Origin: WTAW01 sp964540205
Lineage (GTDB): Bacteria; Acidobacteriota; Aminicenantia; Aminicenantales; Aminicenantaceae
DNA: 48,583 nucleotides
Assembly: GCA_964540205.1 (NCBI GenBank)
Contig: CAZIMJ010000361.1
Location: 1-48,583, forward strand
Direction: 5' to 3'
Shown: in pieces, positions 24,047 through 32,222 of the stretch
Numbering within the stretch: position 1 is the stretch's first letter
How the letters are laid out: each line of letters begins with the position of its first letter
The notes under the pieces: model-generated
Told to the model about the DNA's origin: nothing
What the model saw: the letters and a program-made list of their open reading frames with translations, nothing else
Databases searched by the model: none
Translations under genes and position numbers: made by a program

Positions 24047-24573
24047 GAGTATAGGAATCTGGGGAGATTTAGGTCTATTTATACTTGAAGTTTTTAGTAA
24101 CAGTACGATTGTTAGAGAGGTGTTCACGCTCTTTTTTCGTTATTTTGATAACAACACCTTTCTTTCTCTTTTTCTTCTTACTGTCCTTACTGTCTACAAT
24201 TGAATTAAACATGGCTATACCCTTTTCGGCTTTGCACTTATACCTTCATCTCAACTCTCAAAACTGTAGAAGCCACATGTTTTGTTCGAAGGACTATTAT
24301 TCTATCCCCCAATAAATCGGTCAATCGCCATTAGAGATGAATCCAGGGGTGATTTTTATTAGGTATGCTGTCCCCCGAATCCCTTGTCCTGAAACGGACA
24401 ACAACGTCCCTTCGAGGTAAGTCCAAAAGAAAGGAATGGTTGATTTAATATGATTTGAGAAAATTCAATCCCGGTTGACGTTATAGAGAATATTGAGCGA
24501 ATGAGTGCGACAGAAAGTTATAAACAATCTCACGGAACACGCTTGCAAAACATCCCTAACAATGATATCCTAT
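24047..24573. other. Gene-poor stretch with possible small lysine-rich frame
   Basis: No convincing gene. On the minus strand 24075-24212 an ATG frame of 45 codons, preceded by AAGGG, encodes a very lysine-rich peptide (DSKDSKKKKRKKGVVIKITK). It could be a small gene, but composition alone could explain it. A scrap of the GGGGACAG family (GCTGTCCCCCGAA) lies near 24368-24380. Confidence 0.25.
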
Positions 24574-24589
24574 TTGTACAATTGTACAA
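24574..24589. promoter_or_regulatory. Palindromic operator of the toxin-first TA pair
   Basis: TTGTACAATTGTACAA is a perfect 16-bp palindrome ending 16 bases before the PIN-toxin start. TACAAT within it, preceded by TG, could be an extended -10 element, so a bound repressor would block the promoter. This is typical of autoregulated toxin-antitoxin operons. Confidence 0.55.
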
Positions 24590-24605
24590 TAGTAAGAGCG
24601 ATAAG

Positions 24606-25004
24606 ATGAATTACGTCGTCGATACTTCAATAATAATATCCGTTATTGCTAATGAAAAACACAAGAAAAAACTCATCGAAATGACTGAGGGAGCTGATTT
24701 GACTGCGCCTTCCTCCCTTCATTGGGAGATAGGAAATGCATTCTCTGCAATGATTAGACGAAAGAAAGTTTCGAGACAAAAGGCTCTAGCAGCCTTAGCA
24801 TCATACCGTGAAATCCCTATTCGTTTTTCTGATATCGAATTGGAGACAGCTCTGGAATTATCGGCAAATCTCAATATTTATGCCTATGATGCCTATATCA
24901 TAGGATGTGCCCTTAAACATAAATTTCCAATCTTAACACTCGATAAAGGTCTCATGGAGGCAGCCCAAAAAGCGGGCGCAGCCGTTAAGGAGGTGGAACT
25001 ATGA
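24606..25004 (+). CDS. PIN-domain (VapC-type) toxin, located before its antitoxin
   Basis: A 132-residue PIN protein: MNYVVDTSIIISVI (first Asp), LHWEIGNAF (Glu), YAYDAYIIGCAL (Asp) and LTLDKGL (Asp). The full acidic set that binds the metal ions of VapC ribonucleases is therefore present. The start at ATG 24606 is chosen because the PIN fold begins there; a frame back to 24501 crosses the operator palindrome. Its last codons overlap the antitoxin gene by ATGA (25001-25004). Gene order is toxin then antitoxin, opposite to most vapBC pairs. The RNA target is unknown. Confidence 0.8.
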   Translation: MNYVVDTSIIISVIANEKHKKKLIEMTEGADLTAPSSLHWEIGNAFSAMIRRKKVSRQKALAALASYREIPIRFSDIELETALELSANLNIYAYDAYIIGCALKHKFPILTLDKGLMEAAQKAGAAVKEVEL

Positions 25005-25219
25005 CGATTTATACATTTTCAGAAGCCCGTCAGAAATTCGCCTCTGTTCTTGACAAAGCCCGTACCGAGGGCAAAGTCCTCATCAGAAGGAAAGATGGCT
25101 CTGTTTTTTTGATACAGCCCTTCAATCAAAAGGGTTCTCCCTTGGATGTTAAAGGTGTTGACCTTGGCTTATCCGCAGAGGCCATTGTTGAAATCATCCG
25201 TGAGATCAGAGAGGGATAG
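25001..25219 (+). CDS. Phd/YefM-like antitoxin
   Basis: A 72-residue protein: MTIYTFSEARQKFASVLDKA, then GKVLIRRKDGSVFLIQP, the Phd/YefM N-terminal DNA-binding fold, and a charged C-terminal helix (LSAEAIVEIIREIREG) that would bind the PIN toxin. It overlaps the toxin gene by four bases (ATGA), so it is translated by reinitiation. GGAGG lies at 24989-24993 inside the toxin gene and serves this start. Confidence 0.75.
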   Translation: MTIYTFSEARQKFASVLDKARTEGKVLIRRKDGSVFLIQPFNQKGSPLDVKGVDLGLSAEAIVEIIREIREG

Positions 25220-25275
25220 CTTTCGAATCCTGAATAGTTGATACTTCCTCTAAGAATAGGCTGGCAGAAATAAAG

Positions 25276-25312
25276 AGTAAGTGAGCTCAGTTGTCTCAGT
25301 TACTCATTTACT
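25276..25312. terminator. Hairpin between convergent TA operons
   Basis: AGTAAGTGAG (25276-25285) pairs with CTCATTTACT (25303-25312) with one G-T mismatch. It lies between the 3' ends of two convergent toxin-antitoxin operons and could terminate both. Confidence 0.4.
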
Positions 25313-25329
25313 TCTATTGCCCTCCTGAC

Positions 25330-25782
25330 TTAAAAAGAAATGCCTCCAAGCCACTTCACCCATTTGAGATTTGTCTTCACTTTGTTATAGAGGTTTTTAT
25401 CAGCTGTGACCAATAGAACGCTTTCCTCCTTCGCCAAAGCCAAGTAACTGGCATCATAAGCAGAAAGATCATAGGATTCAGAAAAAAACAAAACGTCGGG
25501 ATAAAAAAATGAGATATTTTTCTGTTCGATCTCTAAGCTCAAAAATCCCTCAACCGCTGTGATCACTATCTCCTCTTGGATTCTTCCTCTCTTTTGTGCA
25601 ATGAGCAATTCATTCAAGACCTCGTACTCCAACAGCGATGGGGCAAGAATTTCAACTTCATAAGAAACATACTTATCCAGTATTTCCAGAGCAGCATGGC
25701 TGTGCTTCTCATCGGACAAATACCATTTGAGGACAACGCTTGCGTCGATGACGATTCGCTTTAAGTTTTTTTCTCTAATTGT
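25330..25782 (-). CDS. PIN-domain (VapC-type) toxin lacking a standard start codon
   Basis: A TTG at 25719 would give 129 residues (starting SDEKHSH) but loses the first catalytic aspartate. In the same frame upstream the sequence reads NLKRIVIDASVVLKWYLSDE, a complete PIN start. LLEYEVLNEL (Glu), SAYDASYLALA (Asp) and LLVTADKNL (Asp) complete the site. Between the in-frame TAA upstream and this region there is no ATG, GTG or TTG; the codon where the start is expected is TTA. A run of seven A at the end of the antitoxin gene would allow a -1 slip into this frame. The coordinates cover the likely coding span, with the true start unresolved. Confidence 0.65.
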   Translation of the reverse strand, partial: TIREKNLKRIVIDASVVLKWYLSDEKHSHAALEILDKYVSYEVEILAPSLLEYEVLNELLIAQKRGRIQEEIVITAVEGFLSLEIEQKNISFFYPDVLFFSESYDLSAYDASYLALAKEESVLLVTADKNLYNKVKTNLKWVKWLGGISF

Positions 25783-26060
25783 TTTCTCGATTCCTTAAAG
25801 ACTTCATCCGCTGATACGACCGATTTTGAAAAGGCCTCTCTCGCATCTAAAATCTTTTTATAGCCTTCCAATCGTTTGGCTTGTTTGTACTCGTCATAAG
25901 GAATGATCACTGCAACAGGCTTTCCCCTTTTAGTTACGATGAATTCTTTTTTTTCTTCCAGTGCATCCCCAACCAGGCTGCTGAATCTTTTCTTTCCCTC
26001 AGCGATGCTGATGATTGAAGGTTCTTTGTGTTGATACGATTTGATCTTATTATTAGTCAT
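25761..26060 (-). CDS. Phd/YefM-type antitoxin
   Basis: A 99-residue antitoxin: IISIAEGKKRFSSLVGDALE, EFIVTKRGKPVAVIIPYDEY, then a helical C-terminus for toxin binding. It ends ...EKKT and stop, the last lysines being encoded by the A7 run. The extra N-terminal tail of about 14 residues (TNNKIKSYQHKEPS) is unusual but starts at the ATG that lies inside the operator. It overlaps the toxin frame downstream. Confidence 0.8.
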   Translation of the reverse strand: MTNNKIKSYQHKEPSIISIAEGKKRFSSLVGDALEEKKEFIVTKRGKPVAVIIPYDEYKQAKRLEGYKKILDAREAFSKSVVSADEVFKESRKQLEKKT

Positions 26061-26085
26061 TTGATATGACTAATAATATAGTCAT
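26052..26085. promoter_or_regulatory. Three-half-site operator over the antitoxin start
   Basis: ATTAGTCAT (26052-26060), ATGACTAAT (26066-26074) and TAGTCAT (26079-26085) form two overlapping inverted repeats: 9-bp arms with a 5-base gap, then 7-bp arms (ATGACTA / TAGTCAT) with a 6-base gap. The first half-site includes the antitoxin start codon. This is a good candidate for cooperative autoregulation. Confidence 0.6.
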
Positions 26086-26185
26086 TTATACGGTTTGTCA
26101 AGCAAGCAAATTCGGGGGACAGCGTACTTAACTCAGCTCGGTAGACAGGATCTCGGACACTTTGAATGTGAAGCTGCTCTATTTT

Positions 26186-26527
26186 TTAATCCGTTTCACA
26201 GACCTTCTTTAGCTGCTCGGCTGCTTCTGGCGTCAAATGCATAAACTCCAGTCCGGCAGCATAAGCGGCGTCGGATCCTTCAGGCAATTTCGACGTCCAC
26301 CGCACTTTGGCGATGGCTGCGATGGCCAACCCATTGGGCAGATAGAACTCCAACTCCAATTCCCTGCCCACAGCCAATTCCTCATCACAGTGAATACGCA
26401 CTCCTCCTAAGCTGATATCATAAATGGGACGTTTTCTTGGTGCTATTCGCGGAGATTTATAATTGACTTCCGCTCTGATCCTTGGGAAACGTCGCCGCTC
26501 GATTCCATCTTTGTGATATTCGGTCAT
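26186..26527 (-). CDS. PilZ-domain protein
   Basis: A 113-residue single-domain PilZ protein: IERRRFPRI (the RxxxR motif), YDISLGGVRI (the D/NxSxxG motif) and GLEFMHLTPEAAEQL. PilZ proteins bind cyclic di-GMP through these two motifs, both intact here. There is no output domain, so it probably acts through a partner. AGAAGG precedes the ATG. It lies 85 bases upstream of the permease terminus on the same strand but reads separately. Confidence 0.8.
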   Translation of the reverse strand: MTEYHKDGIERRRFPRIRAEVNYKSPRIAPRKRPIYDISLGGVRIHCDEELAVGRELELEFYLPNGLAIAAIAKVRWTSKLPEGSDAAYAAGLEFMHLTPEAAEQLKKVCETD

Positions 26528-26612
26528 GGCATAACCTTCTCAAAGCTTTCTTGACAGCCGGCTCGCAGCCACCCATTGAGTCGGTGGAGATGACACAAAT
26601 GTTGAATCCTCG

Positions 26613-29159
26613 TCACTCATATCTCAGGCTATCGACGGGATTGGCGTAGGCGGCTCTCACGATTTTTATCCCAACGGTTAAAAGGGCTACAAAAACTGCC
26701 GCCACTCCCGAAGCAATAAAAATCCACGCAGCTATACTCGTCCTGTACGCATAATTGTTGAGCAAACTCGCCATCAGAAAATAAGCGATCGGCCATGCAA
26801 CTGCATTGGATACAATAAGCAGCATCAGAAAGTCTTTGGAGATCATCATCATGATATTTGCGATCGAAGCGCCGAGCACTTTTCTAATTCCGATCTCTTT
26901 TGTGCGTTGCTCTGCTGTGAACGAAGCCATTCCGAAAAGTCCAAGACAAGAGATAAAAATGGCCAAAAATGTGAAGTATTTATAGATCTCTCCTCTTCGC
27001 TGATCACCGCTATACTGGCTATTAAACACATCGTCCAAAAATCTATACTCAAAGAGATTATTGGGTGCAAATTCAGCCACCTTTTTTTCCAAATAGGTCA
27101 GAGTTCCAGATATATCGTTCGGCCTGATTTTGACGAAAATATAGCTGTGAGAGCCGTGTCTCTGGGATAATGTAAAAATGACAGGTCCGATCTGGTTGTG
27201 GAGCGAGCTTACGTGAAAATTCTTGACGATGCCGATGATTCTTCCCTCATCCTCCCAACAGGAAAACATTTTCCCGATCGGTGATTCCAATTCTGTGATC
27301 CTCAAGGCTTCTTCGTTCAGAATGTAATTCTCCCGGTCAGTTGCATACTCTTCCGAAAAACTTCTTCCCTGGACAATTTCCATACCGAGAGTTTCAAAAT
27401 AGTCAAAGTCCACAGAGGCATCTGTCATCGTTACATAATCTGCAGGGCCTTTTCCTTCCCAATAAACGGGATTGATATGTCCGATACTAGTCGGATATCT
27501 GCGGGCCGCTGAGACGTTAATGACATTCGGATATTGTTTAATTTCATTTTTGAATGACTTGTAGGATTCTCTCAACTCCCTGTTCATCGTTAGTGCAACC
27601 ACATAATCTCTGTCTAATCCGATATCTTTATTTCTTATGTAATTGAGCTGTTTATACATGATGATCGTTCCGATGATTAATACGATAGTCGCGGTGAACT
27701 GACCGACGACCATGATCTTTCTCAGCACAAATCCACCCGAACCTGACTGCAACTTTCCCCTCCTTAAAATATTTGCCGGTTTAAAAGAAGAAAGCATAAA
27801 CGCCGGATAGCTGCCAGATAATAATCCTGTAAAAAGAATGATCCCAACCAGCAAACTCACAGTCGAAACATTGCCGGCGATGTCCAGTGTCAATTGTTTG
27901 TCAGCAAGATTATTAAATGCAGGCAGAAACAGATAGACCAAACCAACCGCCACCAAAAGCGCGATCCCCGATAAAATTATCGATTCCCCGATAAATTGCC
28001 TGATGAGATCGGCCCTTTCTGCACCCACAACTTTCCTCATTCCGATCTCTTTGGCCCGGGTGTTCGACCTGGCCGTAGAGAGGTTGATGAAATTGATGCA
28101 GGCAATAATCAATATGGCTATGGCGATCGTCAGAAAAATATAGACATAAATAATCGGATCCGTTCCATTTAGCGAATACAGATGAACCTTCGAGAGTGGT
28201 TGGATATGAAGAACAACTTTCTGATTAGTTCTTTTGTCATGTTCCATGATAAATCCGGAGATTTTCTCTGCGAATTTCGGTATGGAAATGTTTTTTTCCA
28301 AAAGCGCGTAGGTGCTGGGTTCATAGGACCAGCTAGTATGTCCCCTTTCGCCCAAGAGTTCCATCGAAGCAAGAAAATCGAACTGCAAATGCGAATTGGA
28401 AAGGACATCTTTGAGGATGCCTGTAACGATCAGCTCGGTGTTGTTGTTGATCAAAAGAGATTTACCGATCGGATCTTGGGTCCCAAAATACTTGGCGGCG
28501 GCATGCTCTGTTAAAACGATGGATTGACTATTTTCAAACACTGACTCCGGAGCGCCAACAACGAGTGGAAATGTGAAAATCTTTAAAAAGTCATCATCCA
28601 CCAGTGCGCCACTCTCGTCATAGATCTTATCCCCATATTTCATGAGCCAATTCATCTGGTAACATCTCGATATTTGTCGGACCTCTGGATATTGTTCCTT
28701 AAAAATCGCGGCAAGCGCCAGAGGATTGGAAGTAAACTTCGTATCCTGAAGTTCTGGAATAGTCCTGTAGATGTCGCTGTAGTTTTCATGGAATTTATCA
28801 AAATTGAGTTCATCCTGAACCCATAAGAGGATCAAAATGCAGCAGGCCATTCCGACGGCCAAACCCATGATGTTGATGAAAGAATAGATCTTGCTGTTTT
28901 TAATATTTCTCCATGTGATTTTAAAATAGTTTTTAAGCATCGCAGCTCCTATCAAAGTTGAAAGTTTAGTATAAGTGGCAAGTGCAAAAACGACCTGCTC
29001 CCAGTACCACAAAAGAGCTCGAGGCCTTCCGTACTCTTTAGCACGCTCTTTGAACTCTTCGCTGCAATCTCCGGAGGCTGCATGTTCCTCTTCATAGCGA
29101 GTCAAATAGGAAAGCAGTTTTTGGCCCAATCTAGGCGGATATGGCTTGGATTTCAACAT
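26613..29159 (-). CDS. FtsX/MacB-type permease with N-terminal permease-prefix domain
   Basis: An 848-residue protein. Residues 1-75 form a permease-prefix domain (PYPPRLGQKLLSYLTRYEEE, GDCSEEFKERAKEYG, ALLWYWEQVV). The rest is the usual double unit: helix MLKNYFKITWRNIKNSKIYS to about residue 120, a MacB-type periplasmic domain, a helix group (about 355-500) with RSNTRAKEIGMRKVVGAERA, a second periplasmic domain, and the C-terminal FtsX helices with RTKEIGIRKVLGASIANI. It ends NPVDSLRYE. No ATPase gene is adjacent. Prefix-domain permeases are normally paired with a PadR regulator, as here (17-base gap). The substrate is unknown. Confidence 0.85.
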   Translation of the reverse strand: MLKSKPYPPRLGQKLLSYLTRYEEEHAASGDCSEEFKERAKEYGRPRALLWYWEQVVFALATYTKLSTLIGAAMLKNYFKITWRNIKNSKIYSFINIMGLAVGMACCILILLWVQDELNFDKFHENYSDIYRTIPELQDTKFTSNPLALAAIFKEQYPEVRQISRCYQMNWLMKYGDKIYDESGALVDDDFLKIFTFPLVVGAPESVFENSQSIVLTEHAAAKYFGTQDPIGKSLLINNNTELIVTGILKDVLSNSHLQFDFLASMELLGERGHTSWSYEPSTYALLEKNISIPKFAEKISGFIMEHDKRTNQKVVLHIQPLSKVHLYSLNGTDPIIYVYIFLTIAIAILIIACINFINLSTARSNTRAKEIGMRKVVGAERADLIRQFIGESIILSGIALLVAVGLVYLFLPAFNNLADKQLTLDIAGNVSTVSLLVGIILFTGLLSGSYPAFMLSSFKPANILRRGKLQSGSGGFVLRKIMVVGQFTATIVLIIGTIIMYKQLNYIRNKDIGLDRDYVVALTMNRELRESYKSFKNEIKQYPNVINVSAARRYPTSIGHINPVYWEGKGPADYVTMTDASVDFDYFETLGMEIVQGRSFSEEYATDRENYILNEEALRITELESPIGKMFSCWEDEGRIIGIVKNFHVSSLHNQIGPVIFTLSQRHGSHSYIFVKIRPNDISGTLTYLEKKVAEFAPNNLFEYRFLDDVFNSQYSGDQRRGEIYKYFTFLAIFISCLGLFGMASFTAEQRTKEIGIRKVLGASIANIMMMISKDFLMLLIVSNAVAWPIAYFLMASLLNNYAYRTSIAAWIFIASGVAAVFVALLTVGIKIVRAAYANPVDSLRYE

Positions 29160-29176
29160 TATCGTCTGTTCGATCC

Positions 29177-29497
29177 TCAGTTCCCACGGAATTCAGGAAT
29201 ACTTTCCCAGATGGTGCGATGAAGATCGTAAGAGGCCTGGAGTGCCCTTTTGCCCACAGGTGTCAGGTCGTAATAAATCCGGGGCCTTCCCCCTCTTTCA
29301 GATGAAGTGGTGCCCTTTGTCTTTGTGACATAATCCTTGCGCAAAAGTTGATCGAGGGCATTGTATAGCGTCCCATACATCAACCGCTTTCCTGTCAGTT
29401 TTTCGACTCTTTTCCGGATGGAAACCCCATAAGCGCCTTCTTTGAGGGCGATTACCGCAGCCAATATCATTTGTTCCAACAAAGTCAACTCTTTCAT
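29177..29497 (-). CDS. PadR-family transcriptional regulator
   Basis: A 106-residue protein: ELTLLEQMILAAVIALKEGA, YGVSIRKRVEKLTGKRLMYG, TLYNALDQLLRKDYV, then RPRIYYDLTPVGKRAL. This is the PadR winged helix with the YGTLY-type motif. It lies 17 bases before the prefix-domain permease and is probably co-transcribed. The intergenic region to the divergent permease at 29663 carries an ACGTA palindrome that may be its operator. The inducer is unknown. Confidence 0.85.
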   Translation of the reverse strand: MKELTLLEQMILAAVIALKEGAYGVSIRKRVEKLTGKRLMYGTLYNALDQLLRKDYVTKTKGTTSSERGGRPRIYYDLTPVGKRALQASYDLHRTIWESIPEFRGN

Positions 29498-29578
29498 GGT
29501 TTTTTATCCTGCATAAAATATTTTAATCCTCAAACACAAATCCTGAACTAGGTTTTACGTAACTTACACATAAGGTAA

Positions 29579-29593
29579 TACGTACAACACGTA
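29579..29593. promoter_or_regulatory. Candidate PadR operator
   Basis: TACGT-ACAAC-ACGTA, a 5-bp inverted repeat, with a further TTTTACGTAA at 29553-29562. They sit between the PadR gene and the divergent permease. Repeated ACGTA half-sites in this position suggest control of both transcription units. The arms are short, so this is tentative. Confidence 0.35.
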
Positions 29594-29662
29594 AAAAGGT
29601 TGCACTCCTTTTATAAACCTTTTAGATGGAACTAAAGTCTTAGATATTGGAGAAATCCTATT

Positions 29663-32041
29663 GTGAAAAACTATTTAAAGATTACTTTACGAAACATTAA
29701 AAAGCACAAGGCATATTCTTTTATCAACATCTCCGGTCTGGCTATTGGAATGGCCTGCTGCATTTTAATTCTTTTGTGGGTCAAGGACGAATTAAGCTTC
29801 GACCGCTTTCACGAAAACGCCGAAAAGATTTACCGGGTCACCGAGCATCAGTATAACTCGAGCGGAGACTACTTCCCGGTGGCTGTTACTCCCTGGCCCC
29901 TCGCTGAAGCACTGAAGAACGATTTCCCGGAGGTCGTCGAATCAGCCCGGTTGCGGATATTGTCCGGCGGGTTGATCAGCTACAAGGAAAAAAAGATCTA
30001 CGAAAGGGATTTTGTTGCCGCAGACCCAAGTTTTTTAAAAATGTTTTCTTTTCCTCTGAGAGAGGGCGATCTCTCAACTGTCCTGACAGAGCCGCATGCC
30101 ATTTTGATCACCGATGACGCAGCGGCACGGTATTTCGGGAAGGAAGATCCAATCGGGAAAATATTGACCTATAATAATAGATACGATTTTAAGGTCACTG
30201 GTGTCCTGAAGGACGTTCCCCATAACTCACATATCCAATTCGATTTTTTAGTCCCGTTCGAATCGACACTCCGGGAATTCGGCTGGACAGATTCCTGGTG
30301 GACGAACAATTACACGACATACATTCAGCTTGCAGATAGCGCATCCATCCAGCACATTTCAGATAAAGTATCTGATTACCTTAAAAAGATGAATGAGCGG
30401 ACCAGAACAAAACTGATCCTTCAACCGCTTGCGGATATCCATTTGCGCTCCGATTATGCCATCGATTTATATGGCCACACGGAGAATACAGCCATCTACG
30501 TCTACGCATTTTCGGTGATTGCGCTGTTTGTACTTCTTATCGCATGTATCAACTTTATGAATCTGAGCACAGCACGGTCTGAAAAACGATCCAAAGAGGT
30601 CGGTTTAAGAAAAGTAGTCGGGGCAAACAGACTGAATATTATTGCCCAATTCTATGGGGAATCCCTGTTTATGACTCTGATTTCATTTTTTGCCGCCATA
30701 TTGTTGGTCTATATTTTGCTTCCAGCTTTCAACAGTGTCTCCGGAAAGCTTCTTACACTTGATTCAATGAAGGAACCGGTTTTCCTGTTAGGTCTTTTTG
30801 GCATCATGTTAGTAACCGGGCTGATATCCGGTAGCTATCCTGCTTTGGTTCAGTCATCTTTTAGACCGGTGGATTCAATAAAGGGCATAGGTCTAAAACA
30901 ATCATCCAAATCCAGAAAATCTCTTCTTAGGCGTACGCTAGTTGTGACTCAATTTATACTGTCTATCATGCTTATCGTCGGAACCCTGATCGTGTATAAA
31001 CAGATCAATTATATGCTGAATAAGGAATTGGGATACGAAAAGGAATCGATGATCTATTTCATCAAGAGGGCTAACGTGAGGACACAGTATGATGTGTTCA
31101 AATCAGAACTTCTCCGGGATCCAAATATTACACGGATCACCACATCGTCAGATGTACCGACCTATACTGTACACTCGACCGGTGCATTTTCTTGGGAGGG
31201 GAAAGATCCGGAAACCAGTTTCCTGATCCATCAGTTTTCGGTCGATTTCGACTATATCAAGACATTCAATATGAATATTATTGCAGGCAGGGACTTTTCG
31301 AAGGAATTCCCTGTGGATGCTTCCACAAAATCTTTTATCGTCAATGAAACAGCAGTCAAAGCGATGGGTCTGAAAGATCCTGTCGGATCTAAGTTTACAC
31401 TCTACAGTAATAGCGGACAAATCGTCGGAGTTGTCGAGGATTTTCATTACAAATCTCTGCAGAAAGAGATCGAGCCGCTTGTTTTGCGGATAGAACCGCA
31501 GAGGGATAGCTATGTATTCGTCAAATTTAGGTCGGAACAGACAAAAGAAGCCATCGCTTCGGTTCGCAGAGTGTATAACTCGTTTAATCCGGACTTTCCA
31601 CTGGAATTCACCTTTCTTGATGAGGCAGTGGAACGGCTCTATAACTCCGAACAGAAGACGAAGACCATATTCAACTATTTCACCCTTATTGCCATATTTA
31701 TCTCCTGTCTCGGCCTCTATGGACTGGCCGCATACATGGCCCAGCAGAAAACAAAAGAGATAGGAATCCGGAAAGTGCTCGGCGCATCGATTTTGAATGT
31801 TGTGACCAACTTATCGAAGGAATTCATGCTCTTGGTCTGTGTTGCTAATGCGATAGCCTGGCCGCTCGCCTATCTCGCTATGAACAAATGGCTGCATAAC
31901 TTTGCATATCGAATAAATATAGACCTCTCTATATTTATCTATGCCGGTCTTGTTTCAACGATTCTCGGAGTGCTAACGGTCAGTTACCATACTGTAAAAT
32001 CTGCCCTGGCAAATCCTGTCAATTCGTTGAGGTATGAATGA
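29663..32041 (+). CDS. FtsX/MacB-type permease
   Basis: A 792-residue permease with the same layout as its neighbours: KNYLKITLRNIKKHKAYSFI and the first helix, MacB-type periplasmic domain 1 (FHENAEKIYRVTEHQYN), helices with RSEKRSKEVGLRKVVGANRL, periplasmic domain 2, and C-terminal helices with KTKEIGIRKVLGASILNVVT, ending ANPVNSLRYE. The start is GTG with GGAG 10 bases before it. It is transcribed away from the PadR operon. No ATP-binding subunit is near, so an ATPase encoded elsewhere or a non-transport, mechanotransmission role like MacB are both possible. Confidence 0.85.
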   Translation: MKNYLKITLRNIKKHKAYSFINISGLAIGMACCILILLWVKDELSFDRFHENAEKIYRVTEHQYNSSGDYFPVAVTPWPLAEALKNDFPEVVESARLRILSGGLISYKEKKIYERDFVAADPSFLKMFSFPLREGDLSTVLTEPHAILITDDAAARYFGKEDPIGKILTYNNRYDFKVTGVLKDVPHNSHIQFDFLVPFESTLREFGWTDSWWTNNYTTYIQLADSASIQHISDKVSDYLKKMNERTRTKLILQPLADIHLRSDYAIDLYGHTENTAIYVYAFSVIALFVLLIACINFMNLSTARSEKRSKEVGLRKVVGANRLNIIAQFYGESLFMTLISFFAAILLVYILLPAFNSVSGKLLTLDSMKEPVFLLGLFGIMLVTGLISGSYPALVQSSFRPVDSIKGIGLKQSSKSRKSLLRRTLVVTQFILSIMLIVGTLIVYKQINYMLNKELGYEKESMIYFIKRANVRTQYDVFKSELLRDPNITRITTSSDVPTYTVHSTGAFSWEGKDPETSFLIHQFSVDFDYIKTFNMNIIAGRDFSKEFPVDASTKSFIVNETAVKAMGLKDPVGSKFTLYSNSGQIVGVVEDFHYKSLQKEIEPLVLRIEPQRDSYVFVKFRSEQTKEAIASVRRVYNSFNPDFPLEFTFLDEAVERLYNSEQKTKTIFNYFTLIAIFISCLGLYGLAAYMAQQKTKEIGIRKVLGASILNVVTNLSKEFMLLVCVANAIAWPLAYLAMNKWLHNFAYRINIDLSIFIYAGLVSTILGVLTVSYHTVKSALANPVNSLRYE

Positions 32042-32222
32042 AAAATTTAGAAAAAATGGGGACGGTTCTGCTTTTGTAGGGAAAAAAACATCTCTCTCTC
32101 AAAGTGTTATCTCCTTGATGGAATTTATGAGAAAAGAGTACAATCGAAAAGAAACCATTCCAACTCGAACTACGTCTGTATTAGTGAATTGAAAAATCTA
32201 TAAACAGGATGGATTCTCGATT

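Noticed and set aside
24085..24315. 76-codon plus-strand frame
   Set aside because: Very phenylalanine/leucine-rich reading without ribosome site or domain; it mirrors the lysine-rich minus-strand composition.
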